Of a stretch of DNA of 64,000 bases, positions 1-9,121 are shown piece after piece (the first letter of the stretch is position 1; the number at the start of each line of letters is the position of its first letter). A program made the position numbers and the translations under genes. Below the pieces are notes generated by a model. That model had not been told where the DNA came from and made no database searches. It saw only the letters and a program-made list of their open reading frames with translations. The stretch is from Rhodococcus sp. IEGM 1381 (GTDB lineage Bacteria > Actinomycetota > Actinomycetes > Mycobacteriales > Mycobacteriaceae). Where the stretch lies: positions 1,426,001 through 1,490,000 of the forward strand of contig NZ_JASHKQ010000001.1 of assembly GCF_030056795.1 (NCBI RefSeq). Direction: 5' to 3'.

Positions 1-30
1 CCGACAGCTGGCGGTGCACTACTCGTACGC

Positions 31-1182
31 TCAGTAGGCGGGGGCGTCCTTGAGGAGTTGGCGCGCGATGATGAGCTTCTGGATCTCGCTCGTACCCTCG
101 TAGATGCGGAAAAGGCGCACATCGCGGTACAGCCGTTCCACGGGCACTGTTCGCATGTAGCCGAGGCCTCCGTGAATCTGAACCGCGCGATCGGCGACTC
201 GACCGACCATCTCGGTGCAGTACAACTTGGTGGTCGATGGCCCCATTTTCGTGTCGATTCCCGAGTCGTAGTCGACCGCGGCCGCGAGTGCCATGGCCTT
301 ACCCGCTGCGATTTCGGTTTTGCTCTCGGCCAGCATCGCTTGGACCAGCTGGAAGCCTCCGATAGAACGGCCACCCTGGGTGATCACGGTTGCTGCTCGC
401 ACCGATTCCTCCAGCAGCCTTTCACCGATTCCGACGCACAACGCACCGACGTGCAGACGACCGCGTGACAATGCACCCATGGCTGCGGCGAATCCGGCGC
501 CTTCTTGTCCACCGATGATGTTGTCCACCGGAACCCGGACGTTGTCGAAGAAGAGCTCGGCGGTCCAGGCACCGGATTGTCCCATCTTCTTGTCGTGCGG
601 TCCGACGGTGAGCCCTGGGCTGTCTGCGTCGACGGCGAGCACGGAGATTCCCTTCGTGCCGGTGGACGATGGATCTGTGCGTGCGAAGACCATGAAGACA
701 CCGGCCAGCGGCGCATTGGTGATGTAGCGTTTCGTCCCGTTCAGGACGTAGTGGTCGCCGTCGGCAACTGCAGTGGTACGCAGACCTGTCGGGTCGGACC
801 CGGCGTCTGCCTCGGTGAGTGCGAACGATCCGATGAGTTCGCCTGATGCCAACCGGGGGAGGTAGTCCTTCTTCTGTTCCTCGGTGCCATACCGGGCAAC
901 CACTTGGCCGGCAATACCGTTGTTGGTCGAGATCATGGACCGAAATGCGGGGGTGGTGTGGCCGAGTTCCATCGCCAGGCGCACATCCTCGCTCATCGTG
1001 AAGCCCATTCCGCCGTACTCCTCCGGGAGTGCGTACCCGAACAGGCCCATGGATGCAGCTTTTCGGCGAATGTCGTCGGGAATGGCGTCGGTCTCTTCGA
1101 TCTCTTCTTCGCGTGGCACGACCTCCTTGCGGATGAACGTTCGCACTGTGCCAAGAATGTCGTCGAAAATTTCGGATTCCAT
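31..1182 (-). CDS. acyl-CoA dehydrogenase
   Basis: FAD-dependent acyl-CoA dehydrogenase, about 383 residues, which introduces an alpha,beta double bond into an acyl-CoA thioester. Visible family marks are the N-terminal helical domain, the FAD/substrate motif FALTEADAGSDP, the GTKRYITNA strand and the C-terminal YEGTSEIQ, whose Glu is the usual catalytic base. The frame stays open upstream to 1344, but the ATG at 1182 (MESEIFDDIL) gives the normal family length and has an AAAGAGA ribosome-binding stretch just before it; the ATG at 1230 lacks one. It lies 213 bp downstream of the GntR gene on the same strand and may be co-transcribed with it. It probably feeds the same catabolic pathway as the divergent operon starting at 2334. 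Substrate not predictable. Confidence 0.9.
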   Translation of the reverse strand: MESEIFDDILGTVRTFIRKEVVPREEEIEETDAIPDDIRRKAASMGLFGYALPEEYGGMGFTMSEDVRLAMELGHTTPAFRSMISTNNGIAGQVVARYGTEEQKKDYLPRLASGELIGSFALTEADAGSDPTGLRTTAVADGDHYVLNGTKRYITNAPLAGVFMVFARTDPSSTGTKGISVLAVDADSPGLTVGPHDKKMGQSGAWTAELFFDNVRVPVDNIIGGQEGAGFAAAMGALSRGRLHVGALCVGIGERLLEESVRAATVITQGGRSIGGFQLVQAMLAESKTEIAAGKAMALAAAVDYDSGIDTKMGPSTTKLYCTEMVGRVADRAVQIHGGLGYMRTVPVERLYRDVRLFRIYEGTSEIQKLIIARQLLKDAPAY

Positions 1183-1395
1183 GGTCTCTTTCTTTTGTTC
1201 GTTGTGGTTCGCCACGTCCGCGTCCGTCATATTCTGTGCGCATAAAATCCGCGCAACTTCGATGGCGACATCAACGGTCACGGATATCGAGTCGACGAGG
1301 GACGTACCGCAACCCATGAAAGTGCGAGCGGGGCCCGTACACAAGACGAATATTGCCTAACCCATCGCTAGGCTCTACTTATGATCGGACGCTGA

Positions 1396-2190
1396 TCAGG
1401 TCGTTTCCGTCGTGTCCTGCTCGTCCAGTCCAGGCGCATCCTCTTCGTGCGCATCCTCTTCGTGCGCATCGTCTCTGGGCGCTTCGTCTTCGGACACGTC
1501 GTCGGCGTGTGACTCGGCGTGGACTCGCTCGATGTGCTCGGTGAGGAGTCGGCCGGCTTCGAGTACGTGGTCCGCCATCGCTTTACGCGCGCCGTCGCCG
1601 TCGCCGGCCGAGAGCATCTCGATGATCTGACGGTGATCTTGGGCAGAGGCTTTCGGCCACCCCTGAATTGCTGCGAAGAATTTTCGCGGCGCGTACCCCA
1701 GAGTCGACCCAACCATCCATTGCAGCTTCGGGCTGCCTGCGAGCGCGAAAATCGATCGGTGGAACGAGTGATTGATTCGCTCGACTTCGTCGAAGTCCTC
1801 GTCGTGCGCGGCCCTTTCCAGCGCGTCCTGGAGTTCGTTCAGTACGTGTATGTCCGAGTCCCCGGCGCGCGCTGCAGCGCGGGCAGTGAGTTCTCCGGCC
1901 AGTAGCGCCTGAGCGGTGAAAACGTCGTTGATGTCCTGTGGATCGAGCGGGGCGATCACGAACCCTTTGCGAGGAATTACTCGGAGGAAGCCCTCGGACT
2001 GCAGTACGAGCAGACCTTCTCGAGCGGGGGTGGCGCTGATGTCGAGTTCGTCGGCGATGGATTCGGAACGAATGAACTCTCCGGGACGTAGCTCACCTGC
2101 AAGGATGCGCTCGCGGACGTACGCGGCCGCTTCATCGCTCAGGCGCATGCGGCGGCGGACTGGATGCGCGCGTGTCGGTTTGGGACCCAT
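1396..2190 (-). CDS. GntR-family regulator, FCD (FadR-like) type, with acidic tail
   Basis: Transcription regulator of 264 residues. Residues ~15-80 form the GntR winged helix-turn-helix (VRERILAGELRPGEFI, then IADELDISATPAREGL). Residues ~85-215 form the all-helical FCD ligand domain, with the metal/ligand-type histidines in NHSFHRSIF and DHRQI. The last ~45 residues are an acidic tail (HADDVSEDEAP, then repeats of DAHEE) that is unusual for the family and is encoded by a 15-bp tandem repeat. It is divergent from the operon at 2334 and separated from it by 143 bp, so it is the likely local repressor. On the minus strand TACACT (2199-2204) sits 8 bp before the ATG, which suggests a leaderless or near-leaderless mRNA and autoregulation. 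Confidence 0.9.
   Translation of the reverse strand: MGPKPTRAHPVRRRMRLSDEAAAYVRERILAGELRPGEFIRSESIADELDISATPAREGLLVLQSEGFLRVIPRKGFVIAPLDPQDINDVFTAQALLAGELTARAAARAGDSDIHVLNELQDALERAAHDEDFDEVERINHSFHRSIFALAGSPKLQWMVGSTLGYAPRKFFAAIQGWPKASAQDHRQIIEMLSAGDGDGARKAMADHVLEAGRLLTEHIERVHAESHADDVSEDEAPRDDAHEEDAHEEDAPGLDEQDTTETT
1434..1470 (-). repeat. 15-bp in-frame tandem repeat in GntR tail
   Basis: Two perfect 15-bp units (1434-1448 and 1449-1463) plus a 7-bp partial third, on the plus strand GCGCATCCTCTTCGT. Because the unit is a multiple of three it stays in frame and encodes the repeated DAHEE in the acidic C-terminal tail of the regulator. Confidence 0.85.
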
Positions 2191-2230
2191 GAATATTAAG
2201 TGTAGTCGAGGCGGGGTGGTTGCTTAAATA

Positions 2231-2244
2231 TGGAATATATTGCA
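2231..2244. promoter_or_regulatory. candidate operator of the GntR regulator
   Basis: TGGAATATATTGCA is a palindrome apart from one symmetric pair (TG-N-AATATATT-N-CA). It lies in a short AT-rich island in the 143-bp divergent region between the regulator (start 2190) and the SDR operon (start 2334). It sits just upstream of the inferred -35 (TTAAGC on the minus strand, 2222-2227) of the regulator promoter. Placement and symmetry fit a FadR/FCD-type operator controlling both directions; binding is inferred. Confidence 0.5.
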
Positions 2245-2333
2245 CTATTCAAGTGGGTTGAGGTCTTCCGAACCCGGATCGACCTGTCGGCGCGATACAC
2301 GTCTGCGTCGACATCTGAACGGATGGAGTCTCA

Positions 2334-3074
2334 GTGGGCCTGTTGGACGGTAGAACTGTCGTAGTGACCGGTGGTGGGCAAGGTATCGGACTGGCCATCG
2401 CCACAGCCTGCGTTCACGAGGGCGCGCGAGTGGTGATCGGTGACATCGACGAAGCCGTAGCGAACGAGGCGGTCCGCAATCTCGGCGGGGAGGGCGTGGC
2501 CCGTCACGCGGTGTGCGACGTCAGGGACAGTTCTTCTGTCGAGGCGTTGCTCGACCTGGCGTACTCTGCGTTCGGTTCACTCGACGTGCTGGTCAACAAC
2601 GCCGGGTTCACTCGCGACAACACGATGCGCAAGATGAGTGAGGAAGACTTCGACGCGGTCATCGAAGTCCATCTCAAAGGAACGTGGAACGGTACCCGTG
2701 CAGCTGCGTCACGAATGCGTGAACACGGCGGCGGCTCGATCATCAACGTATCGTCGCTGTCCGGCAAAGTCGGAATGCTCGGCCAGACGAACTACTCCGC
2801 TGCCAAAGCGGGAATCGTGGGACTGACCAAAGCCGCGGCCAAGGAGGTCGCGTTCGCCGGTGTTCGCATCAATGCTGTCGCGCCCGGACTGATCCGGACG
2901 GCCATGACAGAGGCGATGCCGCAGAAGGCCTGGGACTCGAAGATGGCCGAGATTCCCATGGGGCGAGTCGGCGAACCCTCCGAGGTCGCAAGTGTCGTGG
3001 TGTTTCTTGCCAGTTCCATGTCCAGTTACATGACGGGAACGACGCTCGAGATCACCGGTGGGCGGTTGATGTGA
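2334..3074 (+). CDS. SDR-family oxidoreductase (FabG-like 3-hydroxyacyl dehydrogenase)
   Basis: Short-chain dehydrogenase/reductase of 246 residues, the normal length for a FabG-like enzyme interconverting 3-hydroxyacyl and 3-oxoacyl thioesters with NAD(P)H. The cofactor-binding TGGGQGIG is at residues ~12-19, VLVNNAG around 85, the catalytic Ser in NVSSLSG and the Tyr/Lys pair in NYSAAKAG. Start is GTG at 2334 with GGATGGAG eight bases before it. It is the first gene of a five-gene operon and its stop overlaps the next start in GTGA. In this context it probably oxidises a hydroxyacyl-CoA intermediate rather than serving fatty-acid synthesis. Confidence 0.9.
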   Translation: MGLLDGRTVVVTGGGQGIGLAIATACVHEGARVVIGDIDEAVANEAVRNLGGEGVARHAVCDVRDSSSVEALLDLAYSAFGSLDVLVNNAGFTRDNTMRKMSEEDFDAVIEVHLKGTWNGTRAAASRMREHGGGSIINVSSLSGKVGMLGQTNYSAAKAGIVGLTKAAAKEVAFAGVRINAVAPGLIRTAMTEAMPQKAWDSKMAEIPMGRVGEPSEVASVVVFLASSMSSYMTGTTLEITGGRLM

Positions 3075-3928
3075 CACCACACGGTACTGCGGCCGCACCC
3101 GAGGCCTTCACTCGAATAGTCGACACGTGGACGTCGGAGCCCGACGTCAGGGACGGCGTCCTGGCACTGTGGCCTGCCGCCGCACTCTCTGGGTTGCTCG
3201 GCTCACCGGCTGTAGTGCACGGGGACGAGCTGCCTCCGCTGTGGCACGAGGTGTACCTGCACCCGGTCAGAGAGCTCGAAGGACTGGGGCCGGACGGACA
3301 CCCGGTGCGCGACGCGTTGGTACCCGGCATCGCCGGACGCCGCCGAATGTTCGGCGGAGGCCGCGTCGAAGTCGTTGCTCCGATTCGTATCGGGGACAGC
3401 GTTGTTCGGCAGGGAAAGGTGATCTCGACACAGATCAAGAAGGGCCGGACCGGATGGCTGCTCTTGGTCACCGAGCAGCACGAACTGTCGGTCGACGGTC
3501 AGGTGTGTGTGGTCGACGAACGCGACATCGTCTACCGCCTCCCGGAGGATGTGGCCGCCACGAAGCCCGAGCTCCCTCCTGTCCTGGACACCGAAACCGC
3601 GGCTCTCGTACCCGATGAACGCCTACTTTTCATGTTCAGCGCGCTGACCTACAACGCGCACCGAATCCACTACGACCGCGCGTACGCCGTTGACGTCGAG
3701 GGTCATCCGGACCTCGTCGTGCACGGTCCCCTTCTGGCGTTGCGGGCGCTGGAAGAGGCGCGCCGGCACTTCGGCTGTCATGCAGCTCGGGTGAGTTATC
3801 GGCTTCTGTCCCCCGCCTATTGCGGACGCGGGGTCGAGTTCGAGGTCACGCCACACGGTGACCGAACCGCAACGATCGTCGCGCGGCAGCAGGGCAGGGC
3901 TTGTCTGACCCTCGATGCAGCGGCCTGA
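3071..3928 (+). CDS. FAS1-like dehydratase / mesaconyl-CoA-type hydratase
   Basis: Protein of 285 residues of the hotdog-fold HTD2/FAS1-like dehydratase group, which includes 3-methylfumaryl-CoA (mesaconyl-C4-CoA) hydratase. The N-terminal half carries [20 protein letters not shown] and the C-terminal half the characteristic [18 protein letters not shown], where the Asn/His region forms the hydratase active site. GTG start overlaps the preceding stop by four bases, so translation is coupled to the SDR. A hydratase of this kind beside a CitE-type lyase suggests hydration of an unsaturated branched or dicarboxylic acyl-CoA followed by C-C cleavage. The exact substrate is inference. Confidence 0.8.
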   Translation: MTPHGTAAAPEAFTRIVDTWTSEPDVRDGVLALWPAAALSGLLGSPAVVHGDELPPLWHEVYLHPVRELEGLGPDGHPVRDALVPGIAGRRRMFGGGRVEVVAPIRIGDSVVRQGKVISTQIKKGRTGWLLLVTEQHELSVDGQVCVVDERDIVYRLPEDVAATKPELPPVLDTETAALVPDERLLFMFSALTYNAHRIHYDRAYAVDVEGHPDLVVHGPLLALRALEEARRHFGCHAARVSYRLLSPAYCGRGVEFEVTPHGDRTATIVARQQGRACLTLDAAA

Positions 3929-3982
3929 CACAACATTGCACAGCCGTACAGCCACACTGGCAAATGGAACGAGGACGAATCA

Positions 3983-5134
3983 ATGGGTTACCTCAGCGAC
4001 GAAGAAGAGCTTCTGATCAAGACGGTTCGCGAATTCGTCGACCGCCAAGTCAAACCGACCGTACGTGAGGTCGAACACGCCAACGAATATCCGGAAAAAT
4101 GGATAGAACAGATGAAGCAGATCGGTATCTTCGGGCTCGCCGTTCCGGACGGGTACGGCGGTTGCCCTGTGTCGATGCCCTGTTACGTCAAAGTGACCGA
4201 GCAGCTGTCGCGGGGGTGGATGAGCCTGGCCGGAGCGATGGGTGGCCACACAGTGGTGGCAAAGCTGTTGGCTACGTACGGAACCGAGGAACAAAAGCAG
4301 ACGTACCTACCGCGCATGGCAACCGGTGACATTCGCGCAACCATGGCATTGACCGAGCCGGGCGGCGGGTCGGATCTACAGGCCATGAGCACGTCCGCAC
4401 GTGCGGACGGAGACGATGTGGTCATCAACGGGTCGAAGACATGGATCACCAATGCCCGGCGATCCGACCTTATCGCCGTGCTGTGCAAGACGGACCCGAC
4501 CGCCGAGCCGCGGCACAAGGGCATGTCGGTCATTCTCGTGACACACGGTAAGGGCCTGGAGGTTTCCCGCGACCTCCCCAAACTCGGATACAAGGGCGTC
4601 GAAAGCTGCGAACTCTCCTTCGACGACTACCGGATACCCGCCTCGGCCATCCTGGGCGGCGTCGCCGGCTGCGGCTTCGCGCAGATGATGAAGGGGCTCG
4701 AGACGGGTCGTATTCAGGTGGCATCGCGGGCACTGGGAGTCGCTGCCGCAGCCCTGGAGGATTCGTTGGCTTACGCGCAGCAGCGTCACACGTTCGGACA
4801 ACCGATTTGGAAGCATCAATCCATTGGTAACTACCTGGCAGACATGGCGACCAAGCTGACCGCAGCGCGTCAACTGACCCGACACGCAGCCGAAAAATTC
4901 GATGCAGGGGACCGCTGCGATATGGAAGCAGGCATGGCCAAACTGTTCGCTTCCGAAGTTGCGATGGAAATCGCGATGAGCGCGGTTCGAATTTTCGGCG
5001 GGTACGGCTACTCGACGGAGTACGACGTCGAACGGTACTTCCGAGACGCGCCGTTGATGATAGTCGGCGAGGGCACGAACGAGATTCAGCGCAACGTCAT
5101 CGCCGCTCAACTGGTCGGGCGTGGGGGACTCTGA
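3983..5134 (+). CDS. acyl-CoA dehydrogenase
   Basis: Second acyl-CoA dehydrogenase of the locus, 383 residues. Landmarks are the ALTEPGGGSDL FAD/substrate motif (~residues 120-130), GSKTWITNA, and C-terminal GEGTNEIQ with the catalytic Glu. AGGA lies seven bases before the ATG at 3983. A 54-bp gap separates it from the hydratase; its stop overlaps the thiolase start (TGATG), showing tight coupling downstream. It is clearly different in sequence from the minus-strand homologue at 31-1182, so the two may act on different chain types of the same pathway. Confidence 0.92.
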   Translation: MGYLSDEEELLIKTVREFVDRQVKPTVREVEHANEYPEKWIEQMKQIGIFGLAVPDGYGGCPVSMPCYVKVTEQLSRGWMSLAGAMGGHTVVAKLLATYGTEEQKQTYLPRMATGDIRATMALTEPGGGSDLQAMSTSARADGDDVVINGSKTWITNARRSDLIAVLCKTDPTAEPRHKGMSVILVTHGKGLEVSRDLPKLGYKGVESCELSFDDYRIPASAILGGVAGCGFAQMMKGLETGRIQVASRALGVAAAALEDSLAYAQQRHTFGQPIWKHQSIGNYLADMATKLTAARQLTRHAAEKFDAGDRCDMEAGMAKLFASEVAMEIAMSAVRIFGGYGYSTEYDVERYFRDAPLMIVGEGTNEIQRNVIAAQLVGRGGL

Positions 5135-6345
5135 TGGCGCAGCGAACATTTCAGCGCGCGGCGATCGTGGCACCGGTGAGAACAGCGGTCGGTAGATTCG
5201 GCGGTGGATTTCGCGACGTGCCCGCGCACACATTGGCCTCGACGGTAATCAAAGCGACAGTCGCACGGTCCGGGATAGCTCCGGAGCTGATCGAGGACGT
5301 TGTCATGGGGCAGTCCTATGCGAACTCCGAGGCACCGTGTATGGGCCGATGGGCCGCTCTCGATGCGGGATTGCCGGTTTCGGCGGCGGGTCTGCAGACC
5401 GATCGCCGGTGCGGTTCGGGCCTACAGGCGATAGTGACCGCAGCCATGATGGTCCAGACCGGCGCTGCCGGTGTAGTCCTGGCGGGCGGTGTCGAAAGCA
5501 TGAGCGGCATAGAGCATTACACGACAGGCGCGCGGTGGGGAACGAGGTCCGGTGCGGTGACGATGTGGGACCGACTCGACCGAGGACGCGAGCGCTCGCA
5601 GCCCGAGTGGCGGTTCGGAAAGATCAGCGGCATGGTCGAAACGGCCGAGAACGTCGCACGCCGTTGTGGCGTGACCAGAGCGGAATCCGACGAGTACGCC
5701 GCGGAAAGTCATCACAAGGCCCATGCCGCTTGGGAAGCGGGTCGTTTCGACGACGAGGTCATCCCTGTCGACGTCACGGATCGAAAGGGCAATGTTGTAA
5801 CGGTTGCACGGGACGAGGGTATCCGGCCGGACACCAGCGTCGCGTCGTTGTCGGCATTGCGTGCTGTGATGCCCAACGGGGTTGTGACAGCGGGTAATGC
5901 GAGTCAACAGAACGATGCGGCCGCCGCGGTGTTGATCGTGGCAGAAGACAAGCTGGAGGAATACGGCCTCGAACCGATCGGATTCGTCGAAGGATGGTCA
6001 GCGGCAGGGTGCGAACCTGCCGAGATGGGACTGGGTCCGGTTCCTGCTCTGCACAAGCTGTTGAAATCCACCGAACTGTCCATGACCGATTTCGACCTCG
6101 TCGAACTGAACGAAGCATTCGCCTGTCAGGTACTGGGCGTTCTCCATCAGTGGAAGTGGAACGATCGAGATCGGTTGAATGTCAACGGTTCCGGTATCTC
6201 TCTCGGTCACCCGATCGGGGCCACCGGCGTTCGCATGCTCACTACCCTGACGCATGAATTGAAGCGTCGAGGTGGCGGCAGAGGCTTGATGACGATGTGT
6301 GTCGGTGGCGGGCAAGGGATGGCAGCGTCCATCACCTCGGCGTGA
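5134..6345 (+). CDS. thiolase (acetyl-CoA C-acyltransferase)
   Basis: Thiolase of 403 residues, normal length. The nucleophilic Cys is about residue 93 (DRRCGSGLQAI), NEAFACQ carries the Asn-Glu signature, the active-site His is in SLGHPIGATG and the second Cys in CVGGGQG near the C terminus. It cleaves 3-oxoacyl-CoA to acetyl-CoA and a shortened acyl-CoA, or condenses in reverse. The ATG overlaps the previous stop by one base. Placed between an acyl-CoA dehydrogenase and a lyase it completes a beta-oxidation-like set; degradation is the more likely direction. Confidence 0.93.
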   Translation: MAQRTFQRAAIVAPVRTAVGRFGGGFRDVPAHTLASTVIKATVARSGIAPELIEDVVMGQSYANSEAPCMGRWAALDAGLPVSAAGLQTDRRCGSGLQAIVTAAMMVQTGAAGVVLAGGVESMSGIEHYTTGARWGTRSGAVTMWDRLDRGRERSQPEWRFGKISGMVETAENVARRCGVTRAESDEYAAESHHKAHAAWEAGRFDDEVIPVDVTDRKGNVVTVARDEGIRPDTSVASLSALRAVMPNGVVTAGNASQQNDAAAAVLIVAEDKLEEYGLEPIGFVEGWSAAGCEPAEMGLGPVPALHKLLKSTELSMTDFDLVELNEAFACQVLGVLHQWKWNDRDRLNVNGSGISLGHPIGATGVRMLTTLTHELKRRGGGRGLMTMCVGGGQGMAASITSA

Positions 6346-6371
6346 CCGTGGACGGAGAACGGGCCTCAGAT

Positions 6372-7193
6372 ATGCGCCTGTCGAATCCAGCACATGCCCG
6401 GACGCTACTGTTCGTGCCGGGCGACCGTCCTGAGCGATTCGACAAGGCCGCGGCATCGGGTGCCGACATCGTTGTCCTCGACCTCGAGGACGCGGTTGGC
6501 GTTGGTGCCAAGACCGCGGCACGCGCGAATGTGGTCGAGTACGTGAGTGGAGGTGTCGCGGCTTCGGTGCGCATCAACGCTGCCACCACCGCCGAATTCG
6601 AGCAGGATGTTTCAGCGATCAGTGCGCTCGCCTGTGGTGTGATGCTCGCGAAGGCAGATGAGTCGTCCATCGAGAGACTCGCGTGCCTCTTGCCGGACCA
6701 TCGAATCATCGCCCTGATCGAAACGGCCCAAGGCGTCCTCGACGCTGCCGCTGTCGCGCGTATGCCGGGCGTGGCGCGGCTGGCTCTCGGAACCATCGAC
6801 CTCGCTGCAGAACTGAGGGTGGACCCCGATCGATCGATGCTTCTGGACCGCGCCCGAGCTGATCTCGCGTTCGCGTCGGCGGCAGGAGGTCTTCCTGGCC
6901 CAATCGATGGAGTCACCACCGCGATCGACGACATCGCCGCCATCACCCGAGATGTCGAGCGAGCATCGGATTTCGGCTTCACCGGAAAACTGTGCATACA
7001 TCCGCGACAGATTTCATCGACACATCTCGCAATGAGGCCGACACCGGAGGAAACGCTGTGGGCGCGTGCAATTGTGGCGGCAGTGGACGATCCTGCAAAC
7101 GGCTCGGTCTTTTCGGTGAACGGATCGATGGTGGACAAGCCGGTAGCGGACCGCGCCCGATCGGTGCTTCGTAGAGCCGACATACCGATCTGA
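6372..7193 (+). CDS. CitE-like CoA ester lyase (HpcH/HpaI aldolase family)
   Basis: Protein of about 273 residues resembling citrate-lyase beta subunit-like and (citra)malyl-CoA or beta-hydroxyacyl-CoA lyases. Motifs: RTLLFVPGDRPERFDKA at the N terminus, VLDLEDAVG (metal and substrate contacts), IALIETAQG and GKLCIHPRQI near the end. Such enzymes use Mg2+ to cleave 3-hydroxyacyl-CoA compounds to acetyl-CoA plus a keto acid. I chose the ATG at 6372 (MRLSNPA) because it gives the family's normal N terminus; a GTG at 6342 overlapping the thiolase stop (GTGA) is a real alternative adding ten residues. Last gene of the operon. Confidence 0.82.
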   Translation: MRLSNPAHARTLLFVPGDRPERFDKAAASGADIVVLDLEDAVGVGAKTAARANVVEYVSGGVAASVRINAATTAEFEQDVSAISALACGVMLAKADESSIERLACLLPDHRIIALIETAQGVLDAAAVARMPGVARLALGTIDLAAELRVDPDRSMLLDRARADLAFASAAGGLPGPIDGVTTAIDDIAAITRDVERASDFGFTGKLCIHPRQISSTHLAMRPTPEETLWARAIVAAVDDPANGSVFSVNGSMVDKPVADRARSVLRRADIPI

Positions 7194-7215
7194 CGACATC
7201 GTGAATGAGCAGGTT

Positions 7216-7244
7216 GGACTGTCGAATCGGTTTCGATGCAGTCC
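7216..7244. terminator. hairpin between convergent genes
   Basis: GGACTG (7216-7221) pairs with CAGTCC (7239-7244) and the inner TCGAA with TTCGA, around a five-base loop and with a two-base bulge. It lies in the 146-bp gap between the CitE-like gene and the converging otsA. There is no T tract, so function as a terminator is only likely from position. Confidence 0.4.
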
Positions 7245-7339
7245 CGACATCGCCCCGACAACCTAGTCGCACTCCGGTAGTCCGCGTATTGGCAAGAAAC
7301 CTTCGGCTGACTCCTGTCGACGGTCGAAAGGAAAGCGAT

Positions 7340-8791
7340 TTAACGCTGCGTGGGGTTCGAGCCCTCCGCAGGTTGTGCGAGCGCGGTCAGGAAGGAGCGG
7401 GCCCAGCGGTCGACGTCGTGCGCGAGCACCTGCCGACGCATGGCACGCATGTGGCGTTTTCCTGCCTCGGGTTCCTGTTCGAGCGCGCCGATGATGGCGT
7501 CCTTCACGCTGTCCAGGTCGTGTGGATTGCACAGGTACGCCTGGCGCAGTTCTGCTGCGGCACCGGTGAATTCGCTGAGCACCAATGCTCCGCCGAGATC
7601 GCTGCGGCAGGCCACGTACTCCTTGGCGACGAGGTTCATACCGTCACGCAACGGGGTGACCAGCATGACGTCGGCGGCGACGAAGTAGGCCAGCAGGTCG
7701 TCGCGGGGGATCGGCCGGTGCAGGTAGTGCACCACCGGATGGCCCACCTGGCCGTACTCGCCGTTGATGCGGCCCACCTGCTGCTCGATCTCGCCGCGCA
7801 TCGCTACGTAACTTTCGACGCGTTCCCGGCTGGGCGTGGCCAACTGCACGATGACGTTCTCGGCTGGGTCGACGCGGCCCTCTTCGAGCAATTCGCGGAA
7901 AGCGTTGAGCCGGACGTCGATTCCCTTGGTGTAATCGAGTCGATCGACGCCGAGCATGATGCGTTTGGGGTTTCCCAGATCCTTGCGGAGTTGCTTCGCG
8001 CGATCGCGTACTGCCTTCGTACGCGATTTGGTGTCGAGGTCGCCCGAGTCGATGGAGATGGGGAAGGCTCCGACGCGCACGGTCCGGAAGCCGACCTGCA
8101 CGACGCCCAACTTGGATCGCACTCCGACCGTTCCGCGGGACGTGGTTCCCCCGGCGAGGCGTCGGGCAAGGTAGAGGAAGTTCTGTGCGCCGCCGGACAG
8201 ATGGAACCCGATGAGGTCGGCACCGAGCAGTCCTTCGACGATCTCGGTTCGCCACGGCATCTGCATGAACAGCTCGATCGGCGGAAACGGGATGTGCAGG
8301 AAGAACCCGATGGTCAGATCGGGGCGCAGCATGCGCAGCATCTTCGGGACGAGCTGGAGCTGGTAGTCCTGGATCCAGACCGTCGCGCCCTGTGCCGCCG
8401 CCTCGGATGTCTTCTCGGCAAAGCGGCGATTGACCTCGACGTAGGCGTTCCACCAGTCGCGGTCGTACTCCGGTTTGACGATGACGTCGTGGTAGAGCGG
8501 CCACAGGGTCGCGTTGGAGAACCCCTCGTAGTACTGGCTGTATTCCTTCTCGCTGATCGGTACCGGTCGCAGCTGCAGGTCGTCCTCGACGAACGGCTCG
8601 ACGTCGACGTCGGACACGCCGACCCATCCCACCCAGGCACCCTTGTTGGCCCGCAGGATCGGTTCGAGGGCGGTGACCAACCCGCCGGGGCTTCGCTTCC
8701 ATCGCGTGCTTCCGTCCGGAAGCTTTTCCAGATCGACGGGCAACCTGTTGGCTACGACGACAAAATCCGAACCCTGCGAGGCGTCAGCCAC
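7340..8791 (-). CDS. otsA: trehalose-6-phosphate synthase
   Basis: Alpha,alpha-trehalose-phosphate synthase (UDP-forming), glycosyltransferase family 20, 483 residues. It joins UDP-glucose (or ADP-glucose) and glucose-6-phosphate to trehalose-6-phosphate in the cytoplasm. Seen: [10 protein letters not shown] at the start, [12 protein letters not shown] sugar-phosphate loop, [11 protein letters not shown], the nucleotide-sugar site [11 protein letters not shown], and [13 protein letters not shown] near the C terminus. Start is GTG at 8791. Trehalose is both a compatible solute and a cell-envelope glycolipid precursor in mycolic-acid bacteria. No otsB phosphatase gene is adjacent. Confidence 0.95.
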   Translation of the reverse strand: MADASQGSDFVVVANRLPVDLEKLPDGSTRWKRSPGGLVTALEPILRANKGAWVGWVGVSDVDVEPFVEDDLQLRPVPISEKEYSQYYEGFSNATLWPLYHDVIVKPEYDRDWWNAYVEVNRRFAEKTSEAAAQGATVWIQDYQLQLVPKMLRMLRPDLTIGFFLHIPFPPIELFMQMPWRTEIVEGLLGADLIGFHLSGGAQNFLYLARRLAGGTTSRGTVGVRSKLGVVQVGFRTVRVGAFPISIDSGDLDTKSRTKAVRDRAKQLRKDLGNPKRIMLGVDRLDYTKGIDVRLNAFRELLEEGRVDPAENVIVQLATPSRERVESYVAMRGEIEQQVGRINGEYGQVGHPVVHYLHRPIPRDDLLAYFVAADVMLVTPLRDGMNLVAKEYVACRSDLGGALVLSEFTGAAAELRQAYLCNPHDLDSVKDAIIGALEQEPEAGKRHMRAMRRQVLAHDVDRWARSFLTALAQPAEGSNPTQR

Positions 8792-8843
8792 AACTGTCCA
8801 ATCCGCTTGTAGATCTCTGGGGTAACAGCCCTGCGAAAACCTG

Positions 8844-9017
8844 TCAGTCGGTCTTCGCTACGGGATCTATACCCAGCATCGACAACAACATGCGGCATTC
8901 GTCTGCATCGGTCGCATAGGCGGCGACGACGCGCTGAGCCTGGCTGGCCGTCTCGTACTCGAGTGGGACGATGTCTTCGTCGGCGATGTCGTTGTCGGTG
9001 GAGGTCTTGGCAGGCAT
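8844..9017 (-). CDS. small conserved-looking protein of 57 residues, function unknown
   Basis: Short gene upstream of otsA on the same strand, starting [17 protein letters not shown] and ending [14 protein letters not shown]. It begins at an ATG with GGAGA placed seven bases upstream, a strong ribosome-binding site. The product is acidic, soluble, has no membrane segment and one cysteine (TDADECRM), and its C-terminal half is likely helical. The 52-bp gap to otsA suggests possible co-transcription. I do not recognise a family; the good start signal and clean codon use support a real gene. Confidence 0.6.
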   Translation of the reverse strand: MPAKTSTDNDIADEDIVPLEYETASQAQRVVAAYATDADECRMLLSMLGIDPVAKTD

Positions 9018-9121
9018 GGTGTTCTCCGTACTCTCTGCTGGACTTACGTGGTGTTCCTGGCCACGACTCTATGTAAATGTGGCACCCCATCGCCAGTTCC
9101 CGATGCCTTAGGCTGCAGCAA

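Noticed and set aside
1237..1255. TGCGC-N9-GCGCA dyad upstream of the first dehydrogenase as an operator
   Set aside because: Arms of only five bases in GC-rich DNA, with no clear promoter nearby; chance is a sufficient explanation.
7205..8812. 535-codon plus-strand frame
   Set aside because: It lies antisense to otsA, whose motifs and codon use are unmistakable; long antisense frames are common in GC-rich DNA.
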